Shown: positions 1-13,452 of the stretch, in pieces
How the letters are laid out: every line of letters begins with the position of its first letter
Position numbering within the stretch: position 1 is the first letter of the stretch
From: Adiantum capillus-veneris
Lineage: Eukaryota > Streptophyta > Polypodiopsida > Polypodiales > Pteridaceae
Direction of reading: 5' to 3'
Assembly (NCBI GenBank): GCA_014529385.2
Contig: CM043945.1
Location: forward strand, 2,081,312 to 2,145,311
Length of the DNA stretch: 64,000 bases
Notes under the pieces: model-generated
The model's input: the letters and a program-made list of their open reading frames with translations, nothing else
Databases searched by the model: none
What the model was told of the DNA's origin: nothing
Program-made: the position numbers and the translations under genes

Positions 1-5
1 AGCAA

Positions 6-404
6 GTGCTAAGAGAAAAGCGTATATTCGATTTCCATACTCAATTCGAGGGGTTTGGAATGACATTGGAAGGAAAAGCTTTGACATGGTTTCAAAACAT
101 TCCACCAAGATCGATCATGGACTTGAACACATTAGCTCAAGGATTTGTAGTTGCTTGTTCTAAAACGAGAATTAAAAATAATACGGTAGCTCAAATCTAC
201 AGCTTTAAACAGAAACATGGTGAGTCTGTTAGGGATTGTGCAACTCGAATGAAACAATACATTGCCAGATGCCCAGAGATGGAGATACCTGCAAAAGGGC
301 GACTTGTATCATTGTTTATGGAGGGACTGCTAGACAAAGAACTTCATGTTATACTCTATAGTAAAAAGCATACAACCCTAGAGATGTGTGCGCCTAATCG
401 GTAG
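6..404 (+). pseudogene. Ty3/gypsy gag fragment
   Basis: An open stretch of about 130 codons resembles the core of the retrotransposon gag (capsid) domain, which packages element RNA into virus-like particles in the cytoplasm. Visible hallmarks are the ALTWFQN block, which corresponds to the usual A-x-x-W-F/Y segment, followed by a helical region with ESVRDCATRMKQY and then the FMEGLLDKEL block. These occur in the order seen in Ty3 gag proteins. The window edge cuts the left side. On the right the homology stops near 372 and the frame ends soon after a change to unrelated TG-rich sequence. No zinc knuckle, protease or polymerase follows, so this is a relic. It does not resemble the gag of the three related Ty3 copies elsewhere in the window, so it comes from another family. 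Confidence 0.7.
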
Positions 405-454
405 GCTATGTATTGTAGCGAGCGAGCTCTTGCAAAACGAGTGGGCAATGGGCA

Positions 455-474
455 TTGTGTGTGTGTGTGTGTGT
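455..474. repeat. (TG)n microsatellite
   Basis: A run of about ten TG units directly after the gag fragment. It has no other visible role. Confidence 0.9.
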
Positions 475-689
475 ATAGCCAAAAATGGCACATCAAAAGC
501 AGTCAAAAACCTTTTTCTTTTTTATTTTTATTGTTTTTTTAAAAACCCATTTCTTTCAATAAGGGCTCAATCCCACAGAGAGATAGTGTGCATGGCGGGA
601 TATGGCATGCTTCTAGACTGTGAAGGCACGATGTGGGTGTGTACATATTGGCTTCATAAACTTTGATTTAAACAACTTCTAGCAATCCT

Positions 690-1650
690 CAATCGTGATA
701 ACTCATGCACATGTTTACCAAAATCGCATTTTATGCATAATTCTTCTTTTTGTGTTTACAACCACAAGTCAAAAAATACTCGTAATTGAACTATTTGAAT
801 TCCTCTGGTCACTCAATCTTATTACAAGAAGTGCATACAAAGTAATTCCAAAACATACTTAGCATGTCATGCATCCAAACTATAAGGAAATTTCACATTG
901 CATAAACATATTCATAAATTTCCTTCAATTTCTTGTCCATCTTGTTTAGTTTTGATAACTCCTTTTACACACATTACAATAGATTGGAATGCACAAGCAT
1001 GTTTGGATTTGAATTCAAATTTGAATCAATTTGTATTCGATGGAAAACGCACACATGCTTGATTAATGCATGATTTTCTCACAGTTGCAATTATGATCCC
1101 ATGTATCACTCGTTGCAACCTAAGTTACTCATACCACTATCCACGATTACGCAAACCAAATTGGCACACAACATGGTCAATTCAAACCCAATTTTTATTT
1201 TGTTTATCATTGCAAAATTAATTGCTCATATCTCAAAGCCCTAATCATACAATCCTAAGTTGGTTTGTCACCACATTGCTACACACTTTTAATTCATATG
1301 GCATTCACCAATTACCATACCCCATTGGCATACATAGCAACAGTAATTCATAAAATCATTTTCAATTGCGTCAATTGAAACATCTCAAGTCAATCATACA
1401 CCCCAACTTTTAGGTCTAGTAATCATCATAATTGATAATTGCTACCAATTATTCATCCCCAATCTGAACATTGAATGCCATTGAGTAGGCACACGCACCC
1501 AAATTTAGACCGAACTTATATGCAAAAAATCCATCAATTTCCACATTGTAATGCTCAAATTGCAAACTCAATTAAGCATAAGTGAATGCATGCATGCTCA
1601 ATTTTTAAAAAAATTAACACTATTTTGACTCAATCAAGCTTATTAAAGGA
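690..1650. repeat. Diverged copy of a non-coding retroelement interior
   Basis: This AT-rich non-coding stretch aligns by eye with 33550-34260, part of the interior of the large non-coding retroelement described below. Shared blocks in the same order include the text around 'taggtct...atcatcataattg', 'cattgaatgccattga', 'atttagacc', 'ttccacattgtaatgc' and 'aagcataagtgaatgcatg'. The match shows that the interior is itself a dispersed repeat with at least two copies in the window, in the same orientation. No reading frame longer than chance is present. Confidence 0.7.
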
Positions 1651-4245
1651 TTTTTGCTTCTTGCATGGTACTGATTTCATACATACTTTGGTTTTTCGTG
1701 CTATGTTAACAAATGGCATCAAGTCTGACATACATATGGATAATGATCGGGTTTCTTTTACTACCTAAATGTGTTGTATTATGGTGATATGAAGGAAACT
1801 GTTCTGACTTACAAAAGAATCGGCTACTGGCTATAATCTGACTGATGGGATGGATTCCTAATACTGGCTAAATTCTGGCACAATTTTGTGAGAAGGGCCT
1901 TGTTCTAGGGCAATGGTTAAACTGAAGCTTGGACACAGTACAAGAAGCTTTTGAAATATTGCTGGTCTTTTTGACTTGAAAACTAACTGGCTTTTTGTGG
2001 GGCTTCAGTCCTGCTCACTTTACCTTAGAAATTACTCTATGCAATCTCTGAAGTAGTGTCTTATCATGGAAACTTATGAAAAATTTGGTGCTTTTGCATT
2101 AACTTGATACTTATGGTGAGTATGGTGTTGAAAGCCTGGTGGCATTGCCGGTTATGCTGCCAAAATCTAAGTTTGGAAGATTACAGTTGTTTATTTGGTT
2201 ATGATACATACATTTTACAGATAAATACCATGACTATCTATTGGTATTTGGCTTAATCTCTCTACTAAGGTGGGGGTGCTTGTATGCTTTGATTTACCAA
2301 CAGCCTATTTACTGAATACTAGCTGGCTTTTTGGGTCTTGGATTTCTGGTTTAGTCCTGATTCTTTTACTACAGCCAACTCTTGGGTTTATTGCCATAAA
2401 TGTTTTGGCCTGCTCTGGCTCTGGCTCTGGCTTTGGCTGGCACTTCTCTTGCCCTGGCAAAAATGTCTCTGAGGTGTTTTTTTTGCAAGATCCTTTCACT
2501 TCTTTTTTGCTGACCTTGTTGGGCTTTGTCTTGCTTGCTTTAAGAAAAAAATCTAACATACATCTTGCTACTATTTGTTGGATTAATGCCTTTAATCTAG
2601 TCCAGGTTTGAAAATCTAATTTGAAGAATGTCAGGTTCATCTTTGGATATTTCTTTGGTTGTAAATAAACTTGGACTTAGTTTGATGTAGTGATGAAATC
2701 TGAGTTTGTTTATGGTACATACTCATGGCAGAAAATACTATACATCCTGGTTTTGGTGCACTGAGTAGTTGAAGTTTTACTTGAAATATCTAAGAAAGTA
2801 TCTTTTATAATCTAGGCAGATCTGCTCACTTGGTCTCTATAGTTTAACAAAAATAAAATATTGAAATTTGGCTTCAGCACAAAATAGGTTGGAATTCTTC
2901 GGGCCAAATATGGCTTGAAACTGGATAATTATACTTTGGGCTTGCTCACTAAGCCTGAAAAATACTATCTAAAAACTTTTGTTTCTTTTCATACAATGTT
3001 TAGCTAAAGAAATACTTTGAATGATATGGTGCGAGATGACTTCTTCTCACTAATAAATGGTTGTTATAAAGAAGAACTATTATAAAACCTTGAGATATTA
3101 CCTACTCTAATGTATAGGACAGTAGCTAGTCTAATAGTTTTTAAGTTTGACATGGATAACAACTGATAGGTTCTTTGAAACCTGCCTGAAAATATGTATT
3201 CATTTTGAAAATTCAAGAAATTTATAAATAAATACGTGCTTGAGGAAAATGCTCACTCTTGCATGGGGAGAGATTGCACCCAATGCCTGTGTTTGTCTTC
3301 TCTCTTCTCCTCTCTCCTCTCTTGCCACGTCGATGTAGCACTCTGCTTTAGGAGGTGCACCTACATGTGCCTTTGTCTCTCTCTAATTAATCTTGTTATG
3401 GATTATGTGTCCGTGCGACTCTCCAAGTATGCATATATGTTGACTTATTGCTCATAGCATGTTGTTTTGTATACATTTGTAGGGCTCTCTGCACTCTTGG
3501 TTGTTGCACCTAATGGTGCATCTTACTATACTTAGGATGTCTAGACTTGGCCCTCTCAAGAGAAATGCGAGAGAAAGTACTTGCATGGCTACACACGCCT
3601 CTAAAAACCGGTTGCTTGTTTGATTATTTGCACCTTAACAAGACAACAATAACCCTTCAATTTAGTTGAGTGCTTCTCACTCATAGTGAGTTGATCATCT
3701 AATTTTATGGTAGTTACAAGTACTAAAGAGTGGCCAAAACAAATGCAAAAAAATATATGTGCAACTATGTCAACGTGCATGCATTGTGTTTACATCTTCT
3801 GCTACAATAAAGTTGAAATTTGTGCCAAGCACTCAAATAGTAAAAACATTGCAATAGTGCATAGATAGGTAGCTATAGCCCTACTTAACTTGGTATGTAA
3901 AGTGTCTTAAGACTTGAGGTAGTGACTCATATCTTTTACAAGGAATAACACAAAGGGTATGCCCAAACCTTTTTGCATTATTGGCCAATGTACGTTGAAT
4001 TATTGGGTAAGTCTGCTACCTGTATTGAATGCATGGAGTCAAGTGGACCATGATACAATCATTGTCATTGCAAAAGACACTACTATGTATTCTAGCAAGG
4101 TTTAATTGCACAATAAAAAAATCTATTAATCCATGCAAGGAAAATTGATAAATTGTAGATGCACAACGAGAAAAAGTTTCACTTGCGCTGATATTTATTT
4201 TACTTTGTTGTAATGCTTGCCATGGACCTTTCCATAGTTGTGGAA
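1651..4245. other. No recognisable gene
   Basis: About 2.6 kb of AT-rich sequence. The open frames at 2270-2611 and, antisense, 2305-2640 lie over GGCTCT-rich simple sequence and show no domain. A CT-rich patch lies near 3296-3322. Nothing here could be assigned to a protein or RNA gene. Confidence 0.6.
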
Positions 4246-4971
4246 TGTAATGGAAATGGCCTATGAACTTTGAGAATAGCGGAATTAAGAGAATTAGAGT
4301 GAGCATTTTTGTGAGATTACTTTGAGAACATAGAGGGTGAACTTAATTGGTGGTGGCAACATGAACATAGTACTTAATTAACTTGGCATGAACAATAGTT
4401 TTGCAAGAGAGACAGTATTAGAGAACATGACAATAGTTGAGGACCGGATTTACTTGGAGCCATTCCCCCCTCCAAAAGGCTTTTGTATTATAGATTGTCC
4501 CATCAAGAGAGACTTGGTACAATACAATCTTTGTGTTCCTTGTGACCTTTGTGGTGCTATGAAGATGGAAAGCTTCATGCATCACGAGCATAACATAAAC
4601 TTTGCCAAAATCATTAACTATCCCAAGCCTCAGTCCCAAGGCCTCAAACACCTTTAAAGGTGGGGAGAGCTTGTGGGGAATGAGGGTAGGGAAGAGGAAG
4701 GAGAATCATTCATAAGAGAAATAAATAGTTCCTCACTTATCATTACTCTTCTTGCTTAGCATAGCATAATAGCATAGTAATGAGATGGAAAGCTTAAGCA
4801 TTGAAGCATGGCTCTTGGTTGGATTTTCATTCCATAGCCAAGTTTGTTGGTGTAGGCTCTAAACTGCTCAACAAGCTTGGAGAAGGAGATGGAGCTCTTG
4901 CACTTTGCACTCCACACAATGAGAGAATGTGTGTGTATGTGGGAGATTATACCCCCTCTCAAGCTTGATCC

Positions 4972-5053
<82 letters not shown>

Positions 5054-5861
5054 CTTATTATTTAATTATATCATTTGGACATGTGTCCTCTTTTTCCTCT
5101 TTTGAGAGAAAGAACTTAATTATTTATTTTTATGCATCTAAATTCTCATTGGATCCCTTTAAAGCCTATCCAATAGGATTTAAGCACATCATGAGGGCCA
5201 CATGTGGAGGATTTTGACATGTGTCTTTTATGCTTCTTAAATCATTTGGTTTGAATTGAAGACTTCAAGCACTTAGTCAATTAAGTATGGAAACCTTTTA
5301 GGTCTCTTGAGAGTTTATCTTTGAATTGAACACTTCAAGAACCTTAGTCATTTAAACATAAGAATCACCTCAAGCTTGGGCAAGGTTTCCACAAACACTT
5401 TAAGCACTTTAGTTAGCAAGCCAACAAGCACCTCATCCTTGAGTAGGATTCCCACCTCAAGATTAGTCCTAGCTTGCCTAAGGTCAAAGGACTTTTTAAC
5501 ATTAACTTTTGGGGAGGTCTTTAATGAAGCTAACCTAAGGTCTTTTAAGCTCCATTAGATGCATGTTGCTCTTTGATAGGCTACCTCCTTTTGGAACCCT
5601 ATTGAGATATAACCATCTCTCATCTTGGTCCCTTGTTGAGGTAAATCTAGAAGCACTTATTGCACATTGCTCTTTGGTAGACCGTCTCCTTTTAAACCCC
5701 TACTGAGATGCAACCATTTCTCCTTTTGGTCCCCTGTTGAGATAGGTCTAGAAGCATATATCTATATCCTAACTCTTATTCCCATTTTATCTTTCCATAT
5801 TAAATGATCGGTTTAATATGAAAAAATCATTTGGTAAAGTTAGATATTATATTTTATGACA
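4246..5861 (-). repeat. 3' LTR of Gypsy-A
   Basis: The 1616-bp segment begins TGTAATGG and ends TGACA, the same termini as the two LTRs of the complete element at 44260-53115, and it is collinear with them. In element sense (minus strand) it begins TGTCATAAAATATAATATC. It is the downstream LTR because a purine tract and polymerase sequence lie on its right. A long CT microsatellite has expanded inside it; the related LTRs at 44-53 kb lack it. Confidence 0.85.
4974..5050. repeat. (CT)n microsatellite within LTR
   Basis: About 38 CT units inside the Gypsy-A LTR. The corresponding place in the LTRs at 44260 and 51466 has a short C-rich sequence instead, so the expansion followed divergence of the copies. 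Confidence 0.95.
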
Positions 5862-5878
5862 TTACCTCTCTCTTGAAA

Positions 5879-5900
5879 TCATAGTCGTCCTCGACTATGA
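5879..5900 (-). promoter_or_regulatory. AGGA-loop hairpin upstream of Gypsy-A PPT
   Basis: In element sense this is a perfect 9-bp stem (TCATAGTCG pairing with CGACTATGA) closed by the tetraloop AGGA. It lies a few bases upstream of the purine tract at 5862-5874 and about 325 bases beyond the polymerase stop codon, so it is not coding. Hairpins with the same loop and different stems occur upstream of the purine tract in the other Ty3-type elements of this window. Confidence 0.75.
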
Positions 5901-6223
5901 GGTAGAGAAGATAAAGCCTAGTCATTAGTCCATGTTTTTTAGTGGGTAGAGGATCCCCTTTTACCCTACGACATCATTCTAGAATGGATGATTAATCCAT
6001 TTCGTGCTCGGGAGACTTAGCTGCCACCGCAAGCATGTCTGCTCTTTAGTCCATATCATTCTTCCAAAGTAGAGTGACAAGTTCTACTCGGTGTTTGGGA
6101 GACGTCGACACCACAAACATGACCCTAAGCATGCATATTTTTGAAATTTTGTGCACAATAAAAGAAAGAGAATGAGTCTTATAAGACAAAAACATTGTTC
6201 ATTTAAAATGCAATTTTATTTGC

Positions 6224-9200
6224 TTACTCTAGTGTAACATTGTAAGCATTGACAAGGTTCATGTTATTCTTAAGCTAGGTTCCTTGCATCCGTCTAGCAT
6301 CTTTAAAAGGATAATTCTTAAACTTAACAATCTATCATCGGATAACATTACCGTTTCTTAGTACCTTGTCTTTGTGTCAAAGAATCAATTCATGCTGCAA
6401 CACCTCTTTTTGATCTTTGATCTCTGGTGGGTCCTCCATTAATGATTCTTTTGGTGGCTCTCCTTTGTAAGGCTTAAGTAAGCTCTTATGGTTAGCATTG
6501 TGAATGAGCCAATGGTTGGGCAACTGTAACTAATAAGCCATCTCATTGATTGGCTTAAGAATTTTAAAAGAAAGGACCATAGTATCTTTTTGCTAGTTTA
6601 GCATAATCCTCTTGGTGGCTAGTAGGATTCTTGCCCGTAGTATGCCTTAGACGAGCCTTGAGAAACTTTAGCAAGATCCAATCATTTTTCTTAAAGGCTA
6701 ATGCTCTTCTGTGCTTATTAGCAGCAATCCTTTTTGCCTTTGGTTTGAGATGGATATAACCTCTTTAATCTTTGGAAAAGATTCTTATAAGTCTCGGCTA
6801 TATTCATCAGTAGTGAAGATCTTCCCCATACTTTAAGTAGTAAGGGACTTGTGGATCTTCCCTCTTTAACCTCAAAAGGTGCTTTCCCCATAGAAGTATG
6901 TACAATGTCATTGTACGCATACTCTATAAGAGGTAGGTACTTCTCTCATTGAGAACGTTGATCTAATTTTATGACATGGGCTTTTGATAGATTCAAGAAT
7001 TGTTAAATTAGTTATTTCACTTTGCTCATCCATTTGTGGATGATAGGCTGAAAGAGAATTTTAATCTACTTCCTAGATTCTCAAAGAGACCCTTCTAGAA
7101 ATTACTGGTCATTCTAGGGTCTTTGTCCGACACTATGGATGTTGGCAAGCCCTGATACTTGAAAATTTGAGATCTAAAGAGAGTTGCTGTTTGATGTGTC
7201 TTAATAGTGTTTTTGACAGGCATAGAGTGTGTTTTCTTGCTAAGCATGTCAACTGAAACAATCCAAATTGCTTCCCTCGATCAAATTTCAATTTTTGGTA
7301 TACCATGCATTTTAAAACATACTCTTGTATGTTTACTTTTCATGGTAGACCAACAGAAATATTTCTACTCCTCGAAGAGTAGATTATGTAGTCCTTCTTT
7401 GCCCCGCATAATGAGAAGCATGGGATTCATAGTTGATTTTCTTATTGTATGGGTGAGTAACACATAGCCTATTGTCGTTTGGAAGGTAACCATCCTCCAA
7501 GGTGAATGGTTCTTTTTTTTCTTCCCTAATGCAAAGGCTGTAGTTACGTACTTAAAGTCTCGGAGAATAGCACACTCATCTATCATAAAAGATAGATCAT
7601 CGTGAGTTGCTATGAACACCACAATTACCCTTGGCCGACGTGAAAGTGCATCGACCACTTGATTGTGCTTGCTAGCAATGTGAGCAATATGAAATTTAAA
7701 TTGCGAAAGAAAATTTGTCCACCTCATTTGTTTGTCGAAAAGCTTGGTTTGTATCATGAAGTTCTTGAGGCTTTGTGATCCATTCGTAGGATGAATGGAG
7801 CCCCCAAGAGATAGTGCTTCCATGTGTCTAGGGCATGTAGAATAGCTGAAAGCTCTTTTTCGTATATGCCCAAGACCCGTTCATCGGCATTGAGCCCTTG
7901 GCTCTCATATGCTATGGCATGCCCTTCTTGAAGTAAAACTACTCCAAGGCAATCACCACAAGCATCACATTGGGCCTCAAATGGCTTTGAGAGATTCGAA
8001 AGCATAAGGAATGGTTGGGAGGTAAGATTCTCGTTGATCTTGTCAAAAGCATTTTGTTCTTTAGCGGTCAATGAGTACTTAACGTTCTTCTTTGTTAAGT
8101 CATGCAATGGTCCTGCCATTTGAGAAAATTGTACTATGAAGCGTCTATAGTATGTACACATACCAATAAAGCTTCTTAGCTCATGTAGATTCCTTGGATT
8201 AGGCCATGCTTTTATTACCTCCAACTTTGATGGATCCATACGGATACCATCTTGAGAGATAATGTGACCTAAATATTGAATCTCTTGAAGGAAAATTTCA
8301 CTTTTCTTTTTGATTAATGAAAAGCTTATTCTCTCACACAACTTGAAAGATTACGTGGAGGTGTCACTTGTACTCCTCAAGAGAATTTGAGTTGCGTGAA
8401 AATTTTTGTCCATCGTGAGTTTGAATGCGGCTGGAGCATTTGTCAGGCCAAAACTTGGAACTTATCAAATAGATCTTCTACCCGCGGTACGGGAAATCTT
8501 TTTTTTATAGTGATCCTATTTAGTGCTCTATAATCGATACACATGTGATCTGTACCATCTTTCTTTTGCACTAAAAGTATTGGTGAACAGAATGGAGAGG
8601 AGCTAGGCCTCACTATCCCTTTTTCCATCAATTCATGCACTTGTCTCATGAGCTCCTCTTGTTGAGCTTGTGAAACTCAATAAGGAGGTTTATTAGGCAG
8701 TGAGCTTCCTAGTAGAAGCTCTATTGCATGGTCATCATCCCCTTGTTTTGGAGGTAACTCACTAGGGATGTCAACAATGAAAACATCTTGGAATCCATTT
8801 AGAAAATTAGACAACTCTAACTCCTCTTGATTCCTTTTATTGCTACTTGTGAAAACATTAGAAGCATTTACAGATTCTCTAACAAAAATCATATACGCAA
8901 AAATAGAGCTTTTCATTGACTTATCAGAAGCAAGCGTATTTACCGGGGATATGGTGTTCCTCGAATCATTAGCATCTATGTACATGCTCTTTTTCTCCCT
9001 GTAGGTGAAGTAGATTCTCCTTTCAAGGAACTTCATGTTGACAGCCTTGCGGTTGAACCATCGTGCCCCTAGGATAACATCCTCATGTTGGAGAGGAGAG
9101 ATTAAAAAAAGCCTTCTTTGTCAATGTAGCTTTGGACATGAAGCCTCAACTTCCCAATCAAAGGAGTAACGGAGGCTTGTTGTCCCTTGGAAGGTGTATC

Positions 9201-9348
9201 AGTAGTTACAGTATCTCCCATCTCAAAAGCTGAATGCCCAACTTAGTGGCCAACTCCATTGATATGAAGTTGTGAGTAGAGCTAGGGTCAAAGAGGATAA
9301 GGGCATCATGCTCACTTACTTTTCCCCAAGCATAGAAGAGGTATGAGC
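6224..9348 (-). pseudogene. Gypsy-A pol remnant (protease to chromodomain)
   Basis: This is a decayed minus-strand Ty3 polymerase collinear with the intact gag-pol at 46269-51050. From right to left it holds the protease region (ILFDPSSTHNFIS near 9270), the reverse transcriptase start (VQKKDG and CIDYRALNRITIKKR near 8550), the connection and RNase H region (QCDACGDCLG, YEKELSAILHAL; 7830-8000), and integrase and chromodomain-region remains down to the stop near 6224. Two deletions near 8350-8450 remove the catalytic reverse transcriptase core: the stretch around the FFDD motif and the IDLKSGYHQ block are both missing relative to the intact copy. Many stops and frameshifts follow in integrase. 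The gag half and 5' LTR are absent because the reading is broken at 9348 by the copia LTR. The element is non-functional. Confidence 0.85.
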
Positions 9349-9575
9349 TATTACCATATACATGTGGTAGTGATGTGTGTGAACACACTAGGACCGCCGG
9401 GGCACTTTTTCCCTCTTTAGGAGATTTTTTCCCCCGATCATAGTATATGCGCCCATCACTCTAGGGCTATCAATATTTCCATTGCACACTAAGTAACACA
9501 CTCTCTATTGTTTGCCTTGTGCTTCCTTAGTCTTCTCCAAGCTGTGTGTGTTTCTCTGCAACCCTAATTCCAACA
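9349..9575 (+). repeat. 5' LTR of copia family P, left arm
   Basis: A 227-bp LTR ending CCAACA directly before a primer-binding site. Its start reads TATTACCATATACATG, where the other two copies (16421 reading leftward and 55077) read TGTTA, so the terminal G appears mutated. The inverted LTR at 16195-16421 has the same length. Confidence 0.85.
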
Positions 9576-9576
9576 A

Positions 9577-9589
9577 TTGGTATCAGAGC
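9577..9589 (+). promoter_or_regulatory. Primer-binding site, tRNA-iMet
   Basis: TTGGTATCAGAGC begins one base after the LTR. It is complementary to the 3' end of plant initiator methionine tRNA, the usual minus-strand DNA primer of copia elements. Confidence 0.9.
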
Positions 9590-9937
9590 AGGTTACGTCT
9601 TCCCAGGCTTAGTCGCCAGCTGCTCCAACACACGCCTGGTCACTTTCTCCGATTACAGTGAGGTTTGGCGAGCGTTCGCACATCGACAAAGATTTCAGGA
9701 CGACTCGTAGAGCTTAGTCTGCTCAGATTTTTGATTCGGGCTCATTTCGGCCTTCGTTTCCACTACAAGCAGGTCTACACAAGCTATTTTGTCATTTTGT
9801 GGAGAATTTATGTCAGTGCCATTTTTTGCATAACAGGTGCCTTATAGTCTTCTACGGTTTGTGCTATATAGAACGTGTTGTTCCCGCTTTGTTTCTCCTC
9901 TTTTCGGGCATTTTTCACATCAGGTGCAGCATTTACC

Positions 9938-12900
9938 ATGGCTGACAGCAACACAGATGTGTTCAAGATGTTTGTTGCTGAGGACAGGTTGGATGGGGAC
10001 AATTACCCTATGTGGACTTACATGATGCAACATGTTCTTGTGTCAAAGGGCGTCTGGAACATTGTGCAGGGCATTGATGTACGTCCTGGTTCTGAGGATG
10101 TAGGCGATGTTGAGGATGTTGTAGGTCTTGCTGCAAGGATTGCAGCTGTTAGAGTTGTTTTGCCTACGGTAGAACAAGCTTGTTGGGATGTTAAGGATGC
10201 GCAGGCTCATGCATTGATTGTGTTGTCTGTGAAGCACACCATTGTTCCTCACATCCGTTCAACGAAATCTGCAAAACAGGCTTGGGATATTCTAGCAGGT
10301 CTTTATGCAAGCCGCAATGAGGCTAAAATTGCTTTGCTGCGTAAAGAGCTGGAGTCGAAGATTATGCATGAGGAAGATGATATGGACACTTTCCTTGCTA
10401 GTGTCAAGGATATCAATGAGCAACTTATTTCTGCAGGTGAAGTTATTTTAGACAATTCCCTTGTGCAGACTGTTCTTGATGCCTTACCAAATTCTTACCA
10501 GACTTTTGCTAGGACTTGGAGACTTATGACCCAAGGAAATCCAGAAGTTGTCAAGTTTGATGCATTATGCACATTGCTCTTGCAAGAGTCACTTTCCAGA
10601 AAAAACAGGACTAGACAGCGTGCAGTTGAACAGGCTTTTATTGCTTCTCAAAGAAAGGGTGGTAACAGCAATGCAGCCACTTCTTATGGTTCTGCTGCGA
10701 GTGGCAAAAATTATGTTCCTAATGCTTCTACTGGCAGCAATTCGTCTGGAAATTCTGGTGATAAGGGCAAAAAGAAGATGCGTTGCCATTATTGTAAAGC
10801 CAATGATCACTTGATCAAGTCGTGTTTTAAGTTGAAGGCCAAACAGGCTAAGAAGAAAGAGGGTGGTTCCACTGCAAATGCTGGTTCCACTGCAAATGCA
10901 GTCATTGTTGAGTCTTCTGTGAAAGGAGACTGTAATGCTGATGTTGATGCAAAATGGTCTTTTAGCACAGAGTGCACTTACAATCCTGCTGTCCATGATG
11001 CATGCTTGTCAGTTGCTGCAGATTCACATGTGTGGTATTTCGACAGCGGTGCAACAAAGCACATTACCTCACATCGTGAATTGTTTACCTCTCTCGAGCC
11101 TATCCTCATGGGAATTCAGTCACTTGCGCCAACAATGCCTCTTATCCGGTTCAGGAAGTTGGAAAGATTGTGCTTACTACTACAAATGGCAGTTCTTTCA
11201 CACTTGTTGATGTACTTTATGTACCTGGGATCAAGAAGAATCTCTTGTCTGTATCCGCACTTGCTAGACTTGGACTTGTAGTCAAATTTGTGGATGACAG
11301 ATGTACAGTTCATGATCTCAGTTTTGGTGATGAAATTGTTGCATCTGGCCTTTTGTGCCATGGGCTGTATAAGCTCACTTCGTATGACAAGTGTGGACAA
11401 AATTTTGCAAATACAATTGAGATTCAAGGGCTATTTCAGATGCAAAACTTTGGCATGCACGTTTTGGTCATCTGAATTTTGCCAGTTTGCTGCGTTTGCA
11501 GAAATCTGATATGGTTGTTTCTTTGCCGCCTCTTGAAGCACCTGTCAAACATGTTTGTGAAGGCTGTATTTTGGGTAAGATGCAGCGTTCTAAGTTTCCA
11601 AAGGATGGTTCAGTTCGGGCCACATGCAGGTTGCAGCTTGTGCATAGTGATGTTTGTGGGCCCATGCAAACTACGTCCTTGGGCAATTACCTTTACTTCG
11701 TGACTTTCATTGATGATTACTCCAGGCATGCATGGGTATTTCCGCTTAAAGCGAAGTCCGAAGTTTTTACGTGCTTCAAACAATTTTTGGCTATGGCTGA
11801 AAATGTCTCGAAATGTAATATGGGCACCCTCCGTTCCGATTGAGGAGGGGAGTATATGTCTCATGAATTCAATGCATTTCTGGCTATTCGTGGGATAAAA
11901 CACCAATGTACAGTGCCTTATACACCTCAGCAAAATGGTGTTGCTGAGAGGAAAAACAGGTCACTTATAGAAATGGCACGATGTATGGTCAAAAGTCAAG
12001 CTTTGCCGCATTCTTTTTGGCTTGAGGCCATCATGTGTGCCACTTATGTACTAAACAGGTGTCCTACGAAAGCTTCGCAGTCTATTACTCCATATGAAGC
12101 ATGGCATGATAGAAAGCCTTCTATTGAGCACATGCGTGTTTTTGGCTGTTTTGCATATGCTTTGGTGCCACAAACACAACGCAAAAAATTAGATGATACG
12201 GCTGTCAAATGTATTTTTGTTGGTTATAGTGTTGAAAGCACAACTTACAGGTTGTATCATTCGCAAACAAAACGTATTCTGGTTTCACGGGATGTAGTGT
12301 TTGTGGAAGATTCTGTTCAGCCCTTGTTGTCATGTACTAGAGACAGTAATGTAAGCTCACAGGACATTTATGACACCTTGTTGCCTTTTTTCAGTGGTGG
12401 AAATACGAATGTAAGTTCCAATGAGGTAAATGTACAGCCTATGGGCATTTTTGAAAATGTTACAGATCAGCCTATTACTGATGCAGATGTACATGATGTA
12501 CTTGATGAGGAAAGGGCTGAAAATGAGCAGGCTAGAGGTATGCCAAAATGGCTGGTGCACACTTTGCGTGACAGTAAATTGGATTCACCTTTGTCTAGTC
12601 GTACTCGTTTAGGCTCTCGCCATGCATCTTATGCATCAGATTGTTATGCTTTGGCTGTGTCTAGCTTACATGATGTTGAGGAGCCTCTGTCTTTTGATAA
12701 AGCACAAAATTCAGAAAATTGGATGGCTGCCATGCAATCAGAATATGATGCACTTATAGAAAATGACACATGGGCTTTATGTGGTTTTCCTCCTGGCAAA
12801 AAGGCCATTGGTATGAAGTGGGTTTACGAGTTGAAACACAAGCCAGATGGTGAGATCGATCGCCATAAGGCTTGACTTGTTGCAAAGGGTTATGCACTGC

Positions 12901-13450
12901 AAAAAGGCATAGATTATGAAGAGACCTTTGCTCCCACTTTTCGTATGACTACTGTGCGTTTTCTATGTGCATTGGCAACTCATTTTGGTTGGGATGTACA
13001 TCAATCAGACATTGTTATTGCTTTCTTGAATGGCGACATATTTGAGGAAGTTTATGTAACACAACCTCATAGTTTTGTCATAAAAGGACCAGAGGACAAA
13101 GTGTGCAGCTGTAAGAAGGCTTTGTTGGGTTGAAGCAATCTCCTCGTGCTTGGTATGAGAAAGCTGACACTCATTTGGTCAAACGAGGCTTTCATAACAG
13201 TCCAACAGAAAGCACATTGTATGTAAAGCGTGAGGGTGATGTACTTCTCATTGTGGTTCTTTATGTCGATGATTGGTTGATCACTGGACCAAATGAGAGA
13301 CATATTGCAGAATGTAAGGCTGATTTGAATGCTACTTTCAAGATAAAAGATTTGGGGCTGTTGCATCATTACTTGGGTATACAGTTTAAGCAGTGTGATG
13401 GTGGTATTGCCTTGTGTTAGAAAAGTTACATAGAGACATTGCTATGTAAG
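9938..13450 (+). pseudogene. Copia family P gag-pol, left (plus) arm
   Basis: Translation starts at an ATG (MADSNTDVFKMF) and gives a copia gag with a zinc knuckle CHYCKANDHLIKSC near 10780. A protease with WYFDSGATKHIT lies near 11035. Integrase has HVCEGCILGK and FIDDYSR near 11710 and QNGVAERKNR near 11930. Reverse transcriptase carries VLYVDDWLITG near 13260. The frame is broken by a frameshift near 11110, a stop in place of the Asn after the second integrase Asp (near 11841), a stop near 12875, a frameshift near 13110 and a stop near 13418. The gene is cut off just after KSYIETLL near 13450, so RNase H, the purine tract and the 3' LTR are missing. It is joined there, tail to tail, to a minus-strand copy of the same family. 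Confidence 0.9.
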
Positions 13451-13452
13451 TC

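Noticed and set aside
2270-2640. Overlapping open frames on both strands
   Set aside because: They lie over simple GGCTCT-like sequence, have no domain and show no supporting context.
4877-5065. Open frame with Leu-Ser repeats
   Set aside because: It is a translation of the CT microsatellite inside an LTR.
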